From Ornithodoros turicata (Eukaryota; Arthropoda; Arachnida; Ixodida; Argasidae), in contig NC_088204.1 in the NCBI RefSeq assembly GCF_037126465.1, positions 17,614,804 to 17,678,803 of the forward strand: a stretch of 64,000 nt of DNA, given 5' to 3'. The translations under genes were made by a program, and so were the position numbers. The notes beneath the pieces are model-generated. The model saw only the letters and a list, made by a program, of their open reading frames with translations, ran no database searches and was not told the DNA's origin. Shown piece after piece: positions 1 through 12,724 of the stretch (positions are counted from its first letter, which is position 1; each line of letters opens with the position of its first letter).

Positions 1-752
1 AGTAGACAAACCAACCTCAAGATGACAAAGAGGAATTAAAAAAAAAGAAGAAAAACAACAAATTCAAAAAGAAAAGGAACAAGCAGGGTCCACCTGATGA
101 ATGAGTCCAGTAAATGGAACAAGAAAACGAAACGAAACGGCCAAAACGATATTCCGTATAGTTACGATTATTACGTTGCTCCGTCAAAATTTATTTGCAG
201 TCTAGCTCGACTTCTTCCTCGCTTTCAAGGTCAGTTGCGAAGTAACCAACTGAGCGTGGGCAGTCTCTTTCAATCGGGCGCAAGCTCGAACTTGACCAAG
301 ACGCAGCGTTTCCGTACATTGAAGTCTATTTGTTTATCCCGCTTCCAACCCTCCGGACGCTGGTTTATTTCTCCCTGTGGGCTATTTTCTGAGCCGGCTA
401 CAAATAGAAACACGGCACGCGCGCCCATCAATAGCTGTACGTGAGGGGGTTTCACCTGATTTGATCGGGCTCTATTGATTTACGCCGGCCGCTTTATATT
501 TGATGTAAAATAATGGATCGATTTGGACGAAATTCTTCACGTACGTGGTTCCTGTCCGTCTAGTTGTTGGCATTTTCTATGTACTCCCGAGATAACATAA
601 GAGCTGCAGTCACGGAGGTATCACTCCGCGAGCGGGAGATGTAGGCCGCACATTGAAAGTGTGGCTATTTGTCTACAGGGGCATGCGGGAAGATGTTCAA
701 CCTAAGGATAGTAAGAAATGTAAGCAGAATTACTCCGCACAAGAAATTATAC
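1..752. other. No gene seen
   Basis: Frames are short and overlap on both strands. Nothing recognised. Confidence 0.5.
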
Positions 753-835
753 TGCAGCGCCACCAAGCGCCGCCCGTAAGGGTCCTGTAGTTCTGGTGTC
801 GACGCACTATTTGTCACGACGTAGAGTGTCGTGGC
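753..835. repeat. Dispersed repeat pair, copy A
   Basis: Similar to 18823-18905: both share a CAGCG.CACCA..CGCC block, GTCGACgCACTA and TTGTC.CG.CGTA. Confidence 0.5.
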
Positions 836-1017
836 ATGCATTTTAGGGCTATGCTTTCACAACGTCGCCTCTAACGAGTGTTTTCACAACATGAAAATGG
901 TACAAACAACAACTTGAAGCATGCGGTAGCATTACGTTGTGCTTCGGAGGCGTCATACGCCTGCCTCAGCCAATCACAGACATATTTAGATTTGTGGGCG
1001 GAGTTTTCCCGAAATAT

Positions 1018-1411
1018 TAGGGCCCGACTTTTTCGGGTTGAATACCTTACCCGAATTTGGGAGGGAAAAATGTGTTTGTTTTGAAATCTGTAATTGGGCG
1101 TAAGATCGGGTGCTATTGATAATTCGGGTGTTATCGGGTCATTGTTGGCCAGCAGTTAAAGGGGCATATATGCCCGAACATACATTCTTCGCGAATTGTG
1201 TGCTTCGCATAGTTTATTGTTGCACTAAAATAATAATACGTCAGTCAGACAGTCACGCGCTCAGAGTGCTACTAAATAGCGGAATGTAACGCGATACACG
1301 ATTGATATTCGTGGGGAAACGGGGTTTAACCCGAGGTGGTCCGAATGTTGTTGGTAGGGTGGTAATCGGGAGGAATCGGATTTAACCCGAAAACATCTGA
1401 CAGCTCCTTTA
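1018..1411. mobile_element. Degenerate TAGGGCC-family element
   Basis: Left end TAGGGCCCGACTTTTTCGGG matches the elements at 35968 and 43914. The interior has several AACCCGA motifs. The right end (CCCGAAAACATCTGACAGCT) is eroded. Confidence 0.5.
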
Positions 1412-2977
1412 ACACATGTCGGCGCCTGTAACAGACGGCAGTATTCAAGGGAGCAAAGACGCCGAAACCACGAACAGCCGGACCATCACGGAGCCATCAA
1501 GGCACTTTCGAATGCGCGTGTCGAGCTACAGGCCAAGAGGACGTACCCACAATGGAGACTGCAAAATGGCATTGGGCGCGTTCTGCCCCCAGGTGCCGGG
1601 GCTTATTTGGTCGGATGCTGTTTTTGCGTGATGGATCCGACAATTACACGCCGATGGAAAGACGAGGTTCCCTCTTTGTTTCGAAGCCTTTCGGGTACAA
1701 GTAACAACAAACGTGCCGTTTGGAAGTAATGGTCGAAGCGATTGTTGATGTAGCCAAAGCCGGAACGTTTCAGAACTGTCACCGCCGGTGCCGCTCTTTG
1801 CCTCTGGCGGTTGCGTCTGAGTAAAGTTTGGAGCCTAATCTGGAGAATCGGATTTCCCGAATCCTTGAGGGAAACAACAGCGCAGAGAACCGGCGGCGCA
1901 GAATGTCTCGGGTTGTCTGCCCGATTGTCCTGGAAACTTTGGATCTTCCGTATGAGCACGGTATAATGAGCCCTTTTAATGTTCGCGACTCCACGATTTT
2001 CGCGAACATCAGGGGCACGCAAACATGTAAAAACTTGCCAGAATCGACACTTCAAAAGCTGGGCTGCGGTGGTAAAACTATATTTTCACCGCGGGTTGCA
2101 CGAGCATGTATTAGTTCGGTTTTATTAAACGCAGTATACGGGAAATCTCTGGCTTATCATGAAAATGAAGCCAGAAATTATCCGATCCAGAATTTGCAAA
2201 CAAAAAAAAGTGTGCCTTGTGGCCGATTGCCGCAAAAATGGGATAGCGAAACTATTGTTCTTTTTTTCTTCTTCTTTTTTTTTTTTGTACTCCACGTAAC
2301 CCTTCGAAGAACACCTGCCAGGACACGAGCATGGCCCATTCACAACGGTTCCTTCAGTCTTATAACTTCCGCAGGGCAAATATGGGGACAGAGGGCAGAG
2401 TGCCATTGAGATCGGACTTGAACTCGACTAAAACCTTCTTCCATATCGAAAATGGGGCACAGTATTCTAAACGAGGTCGTAGAAGTACGACGATGCCCCA
2501 ATCTGACCTCTCTCTCCCTTTCTGTAACCTATGGGGAAAAGAGACGAAAAGGGACCTAGTTCTTCTGTTTCCTCTGTATTCGCGTTCAAGTCAAGAATGC
2601 CATTCCGGGCACACATTTTTGCCCTCCTATTATTTAAACCCCGAGACCTAACTTATTGACAGGTAGACAGGGTAAACGCTTTTAGCTTTATTTCACATTG
2701 GTGATTTCCAAGTGGATTTGTGTGGTAGTAGGTGATAAGGAAATAATGGAGCACGCTCCTGCGACAACTGCATCAAGAGTTGTTCGTAAGAGTGAATGCT
2801 ACTACTACCACGGGCCCGTCGAGGTACGAAATACAAGTGCCGTGGCAATATTTTTCGCGTATTTCAAAGAGGCGATATTATTCTGAGTGCGAAGATGCAC
2901 GTTAGGAATGTACGGTAACCATGCAACGAAGAAAAGCGTGATGCACGTGATCACGAGCGGCCCTGCAAAAAATAATT
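1412..2977. other. No gene supported
   Basis: Frames of up to 193 codons exist on both strands but overlap each other, include a T run at 2267-2286 and show no domain. Possibly an old transposon. Confidence 0.5.
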
Positions 2978-3563
2978 TTCAAGAGTAATTGAATTACGAT
3001 GACAAATACATGCACATAACTGTAATTAAATTACAGTTAAAATGACAATATCATAATCGTAACTTAATTATAGTTGGATATTCTGAAAAGTAATTGAGTT
3101 GTACCGGGTGACATTCATCTGAATGCATTATTTCAATGTCTTACCTTATCCCTTTTTCCCCATGAACGCAGTGCAAATAGGGATATATTTATTGAAAGGA
3201 CAAATGCAATGGATAGTGGATTACGATGATTAAAAATTGATACTGAGCAGAGACATAAGAACACTGCCTGAACTTAGGCTGCAAAAGCATCGCAGAAATT
3301 TCGTGAATGACTCTAAAATGCCACAGCAAATCGGTGAAAACGGCTTTTTGAAACTTATGTCACACAGATGACTAAAAATCGCGGACGTCGTGAAATGGAT
3401 CGAAGATGCGAAATGAAGTCGAATGCCAAATTGCAAGGGTAACCTGAGCGCATTACAGATTACTTTTAAAATAATTGAGTTACAATCGAAAGTAATCCTG
3501 GAAGAAATGAATGAATGAGAGTATAATTACTTACAGTAATTCAATAACTTGTAATTACTTTAT
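2978..3563. repeat. TAATT-rich dispersed element, copy 1
   Basis: Bounded by clusters of AGTAATTGAATTAC/CTGTAATTAAATTACAG. The middle (around 3268-3330) matches the inverted middle of the copy at 21881: both carry a CCTGAACT..GC.GCAAAAG..TCGCAGAAATTT string. Confidence 0.65.
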
Positions 3564-4139
3564 GTATCTGACCGTGATGCATGCGAGAACTCAAACTTAC
3601 GGATCCGATGGGAGCCGCTACAAAAGTGAATGCATGATTAGCAGGAGACAGTAAGCACACACAAAGAACGAAAGAATAAGGACGAACAGTAGCAAGAAAA
3701 TATAGTTGATTTCATTTTTATATTGTAATGGGCGAACTACGATTGCCGGGCCAACATAATAACAAGTGTCAATTCAACCGACTGTCGGGCTCTACTGCGC
3801 GCCATTGGAAATGTCCGAAGAAAAGTGGTCTTTAAATAAAAACAAAAATAAAAAAGTCCCAAGCTCCATACAGGGTAAGAAATCCCGAGAGCGCCATCAC
3901 GATTACGTAAAAGATTTGCATTCGACGCGGATAATACCCTGCGAAACACGGCATGTTATTCGTCCGACCACGAAAGAGCCTTGAAGAAAAAGAAAGGACT
4001 TCGCCGTCTTCAAGCGCAAATATCGCGTCGAGCGCGAAAGGGAAAAAACAGCTCGGATAATAGAGGCACAAATCGCTGAGGAACTACCGCGCAGGCGAAC
4101 CTTGGGAGACTGCAAAATAAATAAAGAACCGCAGTGACG

Positions 4140-4488
4140 CGCGCGCCGCCCTCCTAAGCTACCGCCTTCCCATTGGTTCTCCCTGCTAGTTGCTCATTTC
4201 CCCTACGTCACATCCTCGTCGTGACGATGGGAAGCAGAGGAGTGGGCAACTTCTGCGCTCACCTTGACTGGCGCCACTGCCAGTGACAGTCTGTGTGTGT
4301 GTCTGCTGTCTATTAGAGCTATTTTTCTGTGTATTGATATCGCTTCGTGAAGTGCGTCTTCGAGAATATATTCAGGGATGTGTTGTAGTGTGTTCACGAG
4401 ATGCTATGAAGTAACCGTCTCCCTGTGTGGATTACTTGTGGAATGATCAACGATTGCACGTAGCTGTGACAGAGCCGTTCCCTTCGAG
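4140..4488 (+). promoter_or_regulatory. Promoter-like stretch with possible non-coding exon
   Basis: GC-richer than its surroundings, with an inverted CCAAT box (CCCATTGGTTC at about 4171), a CRE-like TACGTCAC near 4205 and a strong donor CTTCGAG|GTAAGC after 4488. No long open frame exists. It may be a distal first exon of the receptor gene 29 kb downstream or belong to a gene outside the window. Confidence 0.22.
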
Positions 4489-7400
4489 GTAAGCAGGTTG
4501 CATTTGTTTGTCGATGATAGGATTAGGTACGGCTTACGCGATTCTCTAGTTTGGAACTTCTGGATCAAAATCTATTTTGTGTTTATACTTACGTTAGGTT
4601 CTCTTTATTTGTAATTGCTACGCCTCCCTCCGTGGAACGGGGGCTCCTCGAACAGCAATGCAGACGTGCTGTTTTCATACGCGTAGACGCTCGCGTAGAA
4701 GACTTGGAGGGCATCAGCTGTTACAGAATCACACGGGCATGAGCATTGTTCGTGTTCCATACGTACGCTGAACGGTCTTCATTCGCTTGTTTGAATTTGA
4801 CATTCATAAGAACGGACACAGACATGAAATACCAGTTTGATAACACTCTTCGTACTTAGGCCGTTTGAGCGGAGCCTTCACTGGGCCCTTCGTGGCAGAT
4901 TTTTGAAGCCGCCTGGCACTTTTCAAATGCATCGCGAGGACTGACAAGGGAGAGAGAGTGGGATGACAGACAGCCGGGCGGGATGTGCCGCAGCTATCTC
5001 GCATGAAACAGACGTCGTCGGCGTCGTACCAAGCAGTGCATCTACATCGTATGTCATAGCGGAATATATGCGCGTCTTGGCAGACAGATGTAATACTGCA
5101 TTCGAGGCGCAGCTCTGGAGACGTCGGCCACAAGCACGCTGTAAGGAGGTGTTGGTTGTGACAGTTTTGTTGTCGATAAAGGTTGTCGCGATCTCGTCTC
5201 GGATATGCGGGGAGATATCGACCTCCAGCGTATGTGGGGTTTCCTGAAAGATTGCATGCGCTGCTTATCGGACATCGGGAGAGAAACGATTTCTCTTGAG
5301 GTCCTCGACGATTAATACGATTTGCGTAACGAATGCGAGAACACGTTCTACCGCCAGCGATCTTGTCTTTGCTGTGCTCTTATTCCAATTTGAAGCATGC
5401 GGTCGTCCGTTTCCGCGTGTATAGGAGATTCGTGTTCAGTTTTAGACGTGAGAGGTGCGGATTAGTGGACAGTTTCAAACATTTTTTTTTTTAATGAGCC
5501 GTGTATTAAGGAATTCACGAAAAAGCCAGAGTACCCGCGCAAGGATGGGAAACTAGACCCCCGCTTCCCCTTCAAGTGCATCCCCAACGTGGAGGCTTTG
5601 TCATGCAGCTTTGGACATATGTCGGCATAGGTACGAAAGGCTGTTACAAAGTAATTGTAATATGACCTCTCCCCCAATTTTCGCCCCCCCCCTTTTCGAC
5701 TGTGGATATACCACAACTAATTTCCGGCTTCGACGCCCCCATGTGTTGGCATACATCGTCCCTAGATGGAGCTTGCCTAGGCTCTTTCGCGTGGACGAAG
5801 ACTCCATGGTAGTGACGAAATCTCGACTGGCGGCACAGGAAAAGAAATAACTAATAGTGCTTTATTAAATACTACCCTAATTTTACATTAGTTACTTTCT
5901 AGCAGGCGAGGTGGCGTATGCTACCGCCCGATACAAAGTGAAGCCCGTTATCCATCCATACATGTGCTGCTTATTCGTCGATGAAGTTGAAATTGCATTG
6001 TAGTTTAGCTTTGTAAGGACGTCGGTGTTGTCCGCTCCTGGTACAACTTGCGGAACGAACATCTACCGAATGCATATATATATATATATATATATATGTT
6101 CCTTGCGACCTGTTAGGCCACGAAGCCTTCATGCTGGACGGCTCGAACTTGTTATTCTGGATCCGCCTCGGCCTCCAGGCTGTAGGTCGCTCGCGTGCTT
6201 TCTTTATGTGATTTTTTCTGAGATGCGGGTGGAGAGAGGACACAAAAATGAGTGATGGAGTTCGCGCTTTTCGAATCGTTCGTGTGTAGCGCAACATTGC
6301 GTTTATGTCCGCAGTGTTTTGTTGCAATGTCTGCATCAAAGTTGTCGACAAATATTCCCATTGCATAGGAGTGTAATGACACTGTTTCTTCCCATACGAG
6401 GAAGTTTTCGCAAGGGATTTTCGGATTTTCTGATCGGAAACCCAGGTGCTGCCAGTTCCTTGTACATACATATACTTAGTCGTTCCACCTATCGCCGTTT
6501 GGGGTCATTCCCAAGCAAAACATCCGTCCCACGTCCGTCATCGGGACTGGAACGGGACATCTGCGCTCCACTGAGAAACCTTTGGAACATCGCAAGGAAG
6601 AGACAACCTCGAATTTCTCGAAGAAATATGTATCTACGACTTTTTTCACGTGCAATACTTACTGTGGTCGATGCTTTTGTGATGCAACCTTGGCGCGTTC
6701 TGAGCTGAACAGGACTGAAAAGATGAGGGCGCCGCCAACAGTCCAGTTCCGGCGGAACTGAATCGTCGCCTCTCACCTCCTGCGTCGTCTTTTTAATCTT
6801 CCTCACGTACCGTGGGAACGACATGCACTGATCCGGAACTCCCCTTCGCGCATCTCCTATGCAATACAATCAGGAACTTAATGCACTTGCATGGGCTTGC
6901 GTTGTCATAGGCACAGCGTTCAAATAGTGCATCTACGGGGCAACAACAGAGATATCATCATTGTTGCCTGTGGTATATCACCTCTGTACGAATTATTGTG
7001 TCTGCTTTGGGCACTTGCCAAACGCTGGGTGTCACACTGTATACTTTGCTGTCGTCCGTGATCGGTTGTCGGACTTGACGCGTCTGCGTGATCTATTTCA
7101 GTCTGCGTCTATTTGCGGTGTGATTCCAGCGGCGGGAGGGAAGTTCACTTTCGGTCAGTCGTTCCAATTGACGAATTCCGTGGCACGACATGTCCCACGT
7201 AAGAAAAGAAGACGTCTGTGTCTCTCCTTTTATTTTCGTGGGCGTTCGTAGCAGACGACAGCTCGACGCTGGCATTTCTTTGCAGACGACGAGCCACTGA
7301 GTAAGCGTCGGAACTAAATTTTGCCTCGCACATTGCTGCGGCTTGATACACTCTGGTTGTGCGATTTCTCTCACCCGAGTCGCTTAGGTAATCTAGTTCA

Positions 7401-9482
7401 CTGCAAAAATTAAACGTATACGAATTTGATTTGTCTTCTGAAATTCCTGCCCAGTAAAATCACGACAAAAACTGACCAGAAATTGATGTCACCAACCGTG
7501 AGGGAAAGTAATTGTTCGGATGCTGGAACATACAAAGGAACAAACACAACACAAGCCTCAAGTTGCTTGCGAACATGAACAGTTCCAACTGTTCATATCG
7601 CCAACCTTGTTTGTTCCGGCGCACTTCGTCGCGCTACCGCCGGCATCCATTCATTTCTCAACGAGGTCCTCCAAATAATGTTTCTCGTCGAGAACTCGGC
7701 AACGAGTATCCACTCAAGGCACACAACATGCCTCTCGTAAAAGACCGGAAGCGGAAACGGAACCCTCTATACTCTCGTCGACGGGGCGTCGTTGAACGAC
7801 CTTCTCTACTTTCTCAATGGCTACACGGAAAGAAAGAGAGACCAAAAAGGATGTTCAATGCGAAACTACGATAGCGGAGATATAAATGACCCGAGGTCGA
7901 ACAGGGGTCCCGCCACAGAAGAGATCCCCACGACTTTCATGCCAAATTTAGCGGGTACAGGGGAAATGTCACACAACCTGTACCCCCTCCACGTGCGTGC
8001 CTTCCGCTTTTTTCCCGCTCGAGTTGCGCTCAGTGGCCGCAACGGGCCGCATAACAAAGAGCGGCATGAACGAAGCCCGGTACGTCTACTTTTTGGTCTC
8101 TTTTTTTGTCCGCTGTTTGTCAATTTCGATATGCTAAGTATTTCTCTCTCTCACTTTTTTTCTCGCCTTTTTCGTTTCGTTGCTAGTCGCTTGTTGAAGT
8201 CTAATTTTCTGTGCACTTAAGTTCCCCTCCCCCTGCGTGGTACAGGGTTTGTTGTCGTCCACGAGGACGTATATGCGGTCATTTATTTCCCATCGTGGGT
8301 GCACTTCGTGTATTTTTCGAGGGTGTTTTGTGTTGTGTCTTCTCTACCCTCTTGAGAGAGAGAGAGAAGGAGAAAGGGCACAAAGGCCCTCGGAGGAATA
8401 AAAAAAAACGGGGAAAGGGACCATAGGAAGAGGAATGGAAATGAGTTTTCCCGTTTCTGTTCCCCTCAGGTCATGCAGGGTGGGGAGTGGAAGAAAAGTC
8501 GTTTTGGTTTTTACCTCCTCTCCACTTCCATCTCGTGGTCTTGCATGTGTGACCTCGTGTTTCAAGTTTGCGTGTGAGGAGGATGTATGTTTGTGATTCC
8601 CTTCATGGTGATTTTGTTTTCGGACTGGAGCCACGGTGTCTATGCAACTGCAGGATACAAGCTGGCTTCCCTGGCACCCTGCCTTTGTGCAGAAAGTTGA
8701 GCGCACTGTTGTGGAGTGGTTTATCCTTGTGCGAGATACGAAACGTTAATACGTCGCAGTGAAACGTTAGAGACCACCCACCCTGACATGTTTCGAAGGA
8801 AGTATGTAAACATGTTATTAATTCAACGCTTCATATCCTCCTGGTCGGCAGTAATGAACCATTCGCCATAGCAGGGCACGTAAAGCATCTTGCTTCCGAC
8901 GATATTGCACGGCACCACGTCAAAACAGCTTTAATTGGAATTCTTCGAAACACATATCGAACTGATTCGAATATGATAAAATTTCCTCCAGTTTGAGGGA
9001 AGACAAAAATCTGAACTCAAGGAAGTGTTACCTTTATGGAATACATACACCAGCTTGCTTGCATTCTGCTTTTACGATCAACATTATATCGAACTAAGTT
9101 TACCGTGTGGAATTTCGCAGCTATATGCTTAAGCGGGAACTAATATTAATACGTCTTTCCTGATTCGATTTCCAGTATGAGTAACGATGCGATTACTGGT
9201 AGGAACTATCTGAGCGACTTTGATCGTGATCGATGAGGTCTGGAACGATGGAGTAGAGAGAGATGCTTTGCATATTCAGGTTTGCTCCGCAGAGCTCTCT
9301 TACGAGATTATTGAGGAGCACGCGAAGGCTGTCTGGTTATAACGAATCGTGTCCTGTGAATCTGTCACGCATCGTGAGTCCAATGTCTCGGATGAGATAG
9401 GTTGGATGCCGTGCTCGCTTCGTGTAACGCTGCGTTCTGGGCACGGAATTGTTCTGGAAGACACCTTTTTATTTCACTTCAT
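4489..9482. other. No gene seen
   Basis: Mixed-composition intergenic DNA with an (AT)n tract. Overlapping frames on both strands carry no recognisable domain or paired splice sites. Confidence 0.5.
6074..6097. repeat. (AT)n microsatellite
   Basis: Twelve AT units. It explains the Tyr-Ile runs in overlapping spurious frames. Confidence 0.95.
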
Positions 9483-9919
9483 TTCATTTTTCCGGTGTAT
9501 AACACGCACCGCAATGTTGCTACAAGCTTCTGTACTGCCACCAGTGTACACAATAAACCAAGGCGGTGTATCATATATGCATGTGCTTATTTTGAACGCG
9601 TTTAGTCAAAGCCGTTAAACTCCGATGCAGCAGAGTCGATGTCATATTATACTTCACACTCCTCTCCGCTTAACTTTTAATTAACTTTTTATGAAGTCCA
9701 GTGCCCTTTCGCCGATTTTGTCAACTGACCCTAAGAAATTTGGGAGAAAGTCACAGCACATCTTAGAAGAGGCTAGAATTGGTACGTCGCCGACCTCAAA
9801 AGGAACTCTACAGGAAAATATTTTCGTGTATAACGCGCACCGTCAGATAACGCACAGGACCTCTTCAGAGCACTTATTTACTGCATAACGCTCGCGTTAT
9901 ACACCGGAAAATACGGTAT
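9483..9919. mobile_element. Inverted-repeat element with CCGGTGTATAAC ends
   Basis: TTTTCCGGTGTATAACACGC near 9487 is mirrored by GCGTTATACACCGGAAAATA near 9894. A third, partial copy of the motif (TTCGTGTATAACGCGCACCG) lies inside at about 9823. The left boundary is uncertain. Confidence 0.55.
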
Positions 9920-10888
9920 TTTACTTGTTTATACATTTTCAGTTCCATTCCGTGAGGTCTGGCCAAAAAGTGCAAAGCTTTGTCAGTTTTGAGGTCTGTT
10001 GGGTAGAGATGTTCTGTATATTGACAAAGTGAGCTTCGCTTATCATATGTCACATAAGATATAGTATCTTCCTAAAATGATGCCTTCCGCCTTGTAAGCA
10101 TCCTGGGAAATGCACTCCCACTAGATTCGATTGGGTAACACCCTCTCACCCAATCTCCTTCCTATTCCCTATAGGTTGCAAACTTTTTGTTATAGTAGCC
10201 ATCGCTGTTTTATGAAAGTAAAAAAAAAAAGTTCGAAGTAACATATATACAACCAGACCCGCACTTGTGATAAATGTCTTCGGCTTCTGCAACACGGGGT
10301 GGTCCATCGTTATAACCGCACGGCGGCCGCATATTGGTTCGAAATAAACGGGCGTCGGATTAGCCGTATTCCCCCGCCGCTTCTTATTATGCGGCTCGCC
10401 TTTTTCGGGCCAGGGATCAGGCCTTCCCGCTGTACGGAATGTCTCCTGGCTTATGCATCATGTATAACGTCACCCTGGCACCCTACACCACGCTACCGAA
10501 CCGTTCTTTAAGGCTTTTTTTCCGTTATTGTTGCTTTTTATCCCCGAATTTTTTATTTTTCTCGGAGAGACCTTTACATGTCTGTATAGCGTTTGATGTA
10601 ATGCGGTATTGATGCCGCCACATAAATGAGGGTCGCCCGCTTTGACATCGTATATAGCTGCCGTTTGATTTCCCGTGGGAATTGGTGTTGGATTAGTACT
10701 TGCAGTGACTGGGGGATAGACGTGGGTTCCATATAATGTTCGATAAGCACATTAAGAAGTGTAGTGCTATGAGTGTGTCTCGTGATGTTAAGATTTCTTT
10801 CCAACCCGTTATTCTTATCGTTGCAGTGGATTGTTAATAGAGAAGACGATTCTGAATGGACATGTGTCAAAGTCTACGCCCGGTAAGT

Positions 10889-10930
<42 letters not shown>

Positions 10931-12074
10931 ACCTATTTTTTTTTTCTTCTTCAAATCGAACCGAAGCAAATATTTCATTTATTTATTTATTTCTCTCTGG
11001 GGCTTGTTTACCGCTAGTTCTAACGGTAGATGGCTACATAGTAGTGGCTAATGGACGTACAATTCAGAGCGAACTTTGAGCGTTTCGTCCGGAAAATCTT
11101 TCATAAAATAAACTGAACACCACATCGTTGAAATGTGCCTTTTAAGTCGCCACTAAAGCAAGGTAGCGAGCCTTCCATGCCTCTTTTCATTTCTTTCTAT
11201 TAAACATACTCCCCTCCCTTCTTTGCCTCGGAAATATCGTTCTCCGTTCAGTGCATCTACTACGCCGTTAGATTTCTTTACCCAGTGCCAAAGATGGTCT
11301 GTCTCGCATGCATGCAGAGTATGTTCCCATACACGCATCCGCACAGGAAAGTCAACGCCCGTCAGCGGCGAACTCTCTTGACATAAGTCGGTTCCGTTGA
11401 GTGGGCGATCTGGCTATTCTCGAAGGCGTGCTCGTTCAAGTTCGCATGATTACTGAGGCAGGCCTAGCTGGACTAGCTCTTCTGCCGTCATCTGGTTATT
11501 CGTTGTGTCCTACGAGAGTTGCGAAAGAAAAACAGTGGGTCTAGATCAAGAATGGTGATGTAAAGTTCACTGGCTGGTCACCGTTCACAGGATAACGCGT
11601 CTCCTGAACGCGAGCCGTGAGTGACGTGTAAAGACCTAGAGGCCTTCCCTATAAGTACTTTTTCCGCTACACGTTTCAGACGTTTCGGCACAGTTCCCCC
11701 AGAAGTCGGTCCCGTCTCCCGCTTGTTTCTGTGCTCTCTCGATCCCCACTCTAAACCACTCACAGCCATAGTTGAATCGCGGTGCCGACACAACACAAAA
11801 GGAAAAGCGTCGCATGTATTGCAAGAGTTTGTTCCTACCTTTTCGTGCCAAATTTCTGGTCTCGAACGCGGGATTGAGTCCTTTCCAGTTCTGCAGGGAC
11901 AAGTCGGCTCGGCCCTGTAATTTTGGTACACCGAGCTTCTGACGCCATTACCCGTGGACGAAATAAGGTTCTCGAAATGCCCCCTCTCTAGATCGGCGGT
12001 AGTCTCGGTTGCATCACTGCGCGAACGCGGAATTAAAAAAAAAAGGAAGTCCTGGGCGGAGAGCCATATAGTTC
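9920..12074. other. No gene seen
   Basis: Holds a (TC)n tract after an isolated donor-like site (CCCG|GTAAGT at 10883) and several overlapping short frames near 11.6-11.9 kb without recognisable content. Confidence 0.5.
10893..10924. repeat. (TC)n microsatellite
   Basis: Sixteen TC units. Confidence 0.95.
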
Positions 12075-12724
12075 AAAGGGCACTAAAATGCAAAAACAAG
12101 TTCACTTCGAATTACGGTACACGCTACAGTAAGTTCGCATTTTTTATCGTAATTCAAAACTTCGATTCCGTTACGGAGCCACAATCGAAATTATACCGGA
12201 CTCTTTCTTGTTTCGGCGCTAAGCAGTGAACGGTGCTTCAGCTCGTGCATCGGTATTTTCAGTCCATGCTGCGCGTGCACGCGCGTGCCATGGTACGGAG
12301 CAGTTCCGAAGAAAAACATAGTGCGTGCTGCGAAGCGGACTGGCGTCGCTGTCCGAAGGACATGAAGATAAATGTTGTCAGTCGAACATTCGCGAGAACT
12401 GTTGTGGGCTACGATTCAGTGAACCGGTATTGAAAAATGGAGCAGTGCGCATCATACCGCGCATATACGGAACGCTATGGTCGGGCCCGTTCCTAATCCA
12501 CACGCTCACGATAGGTATGCGTGTGCTTCTCCTGCTGCCTCATTGGATGCCGCCAATCTTTGCCTCCTGAGGATCCCATCCGTTGCCACAAAAGACGGCT
12601 CTGTTTTCACTGCGTCTCTCTTCTAAACTGTAGCGCTGTATGAACTAATTTTCCTTGCATCATACTGATTGAAACACGGACTTTCATTTGACAGCAAGTT
12701 GTTTTTGCATTTTAGTGCCCCTTT
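12075..12724. mobile_element. Miniature inverted-repeat element, about 650 bases
   Basis: Ends AAAGGGCACTAAAATGCAAA and its complement TTTGCATTTTAGTGCCCCTTT-like right end, about 26 bases of imperfect inverted repeat. The interior has no supported gene. Confidence 0.7.

Noticed and set aside
1603..2409. Overlapping 150- and 193-codon frames on opposite strands
   Set aside because: Mutually overlapping, one runs into a T tract, no domain, no splice or promoter context.
5971..6471. 166-codon - strand frame
   Set aside because: Passes through an (AT)n microsatellite and has no recognisable domain.
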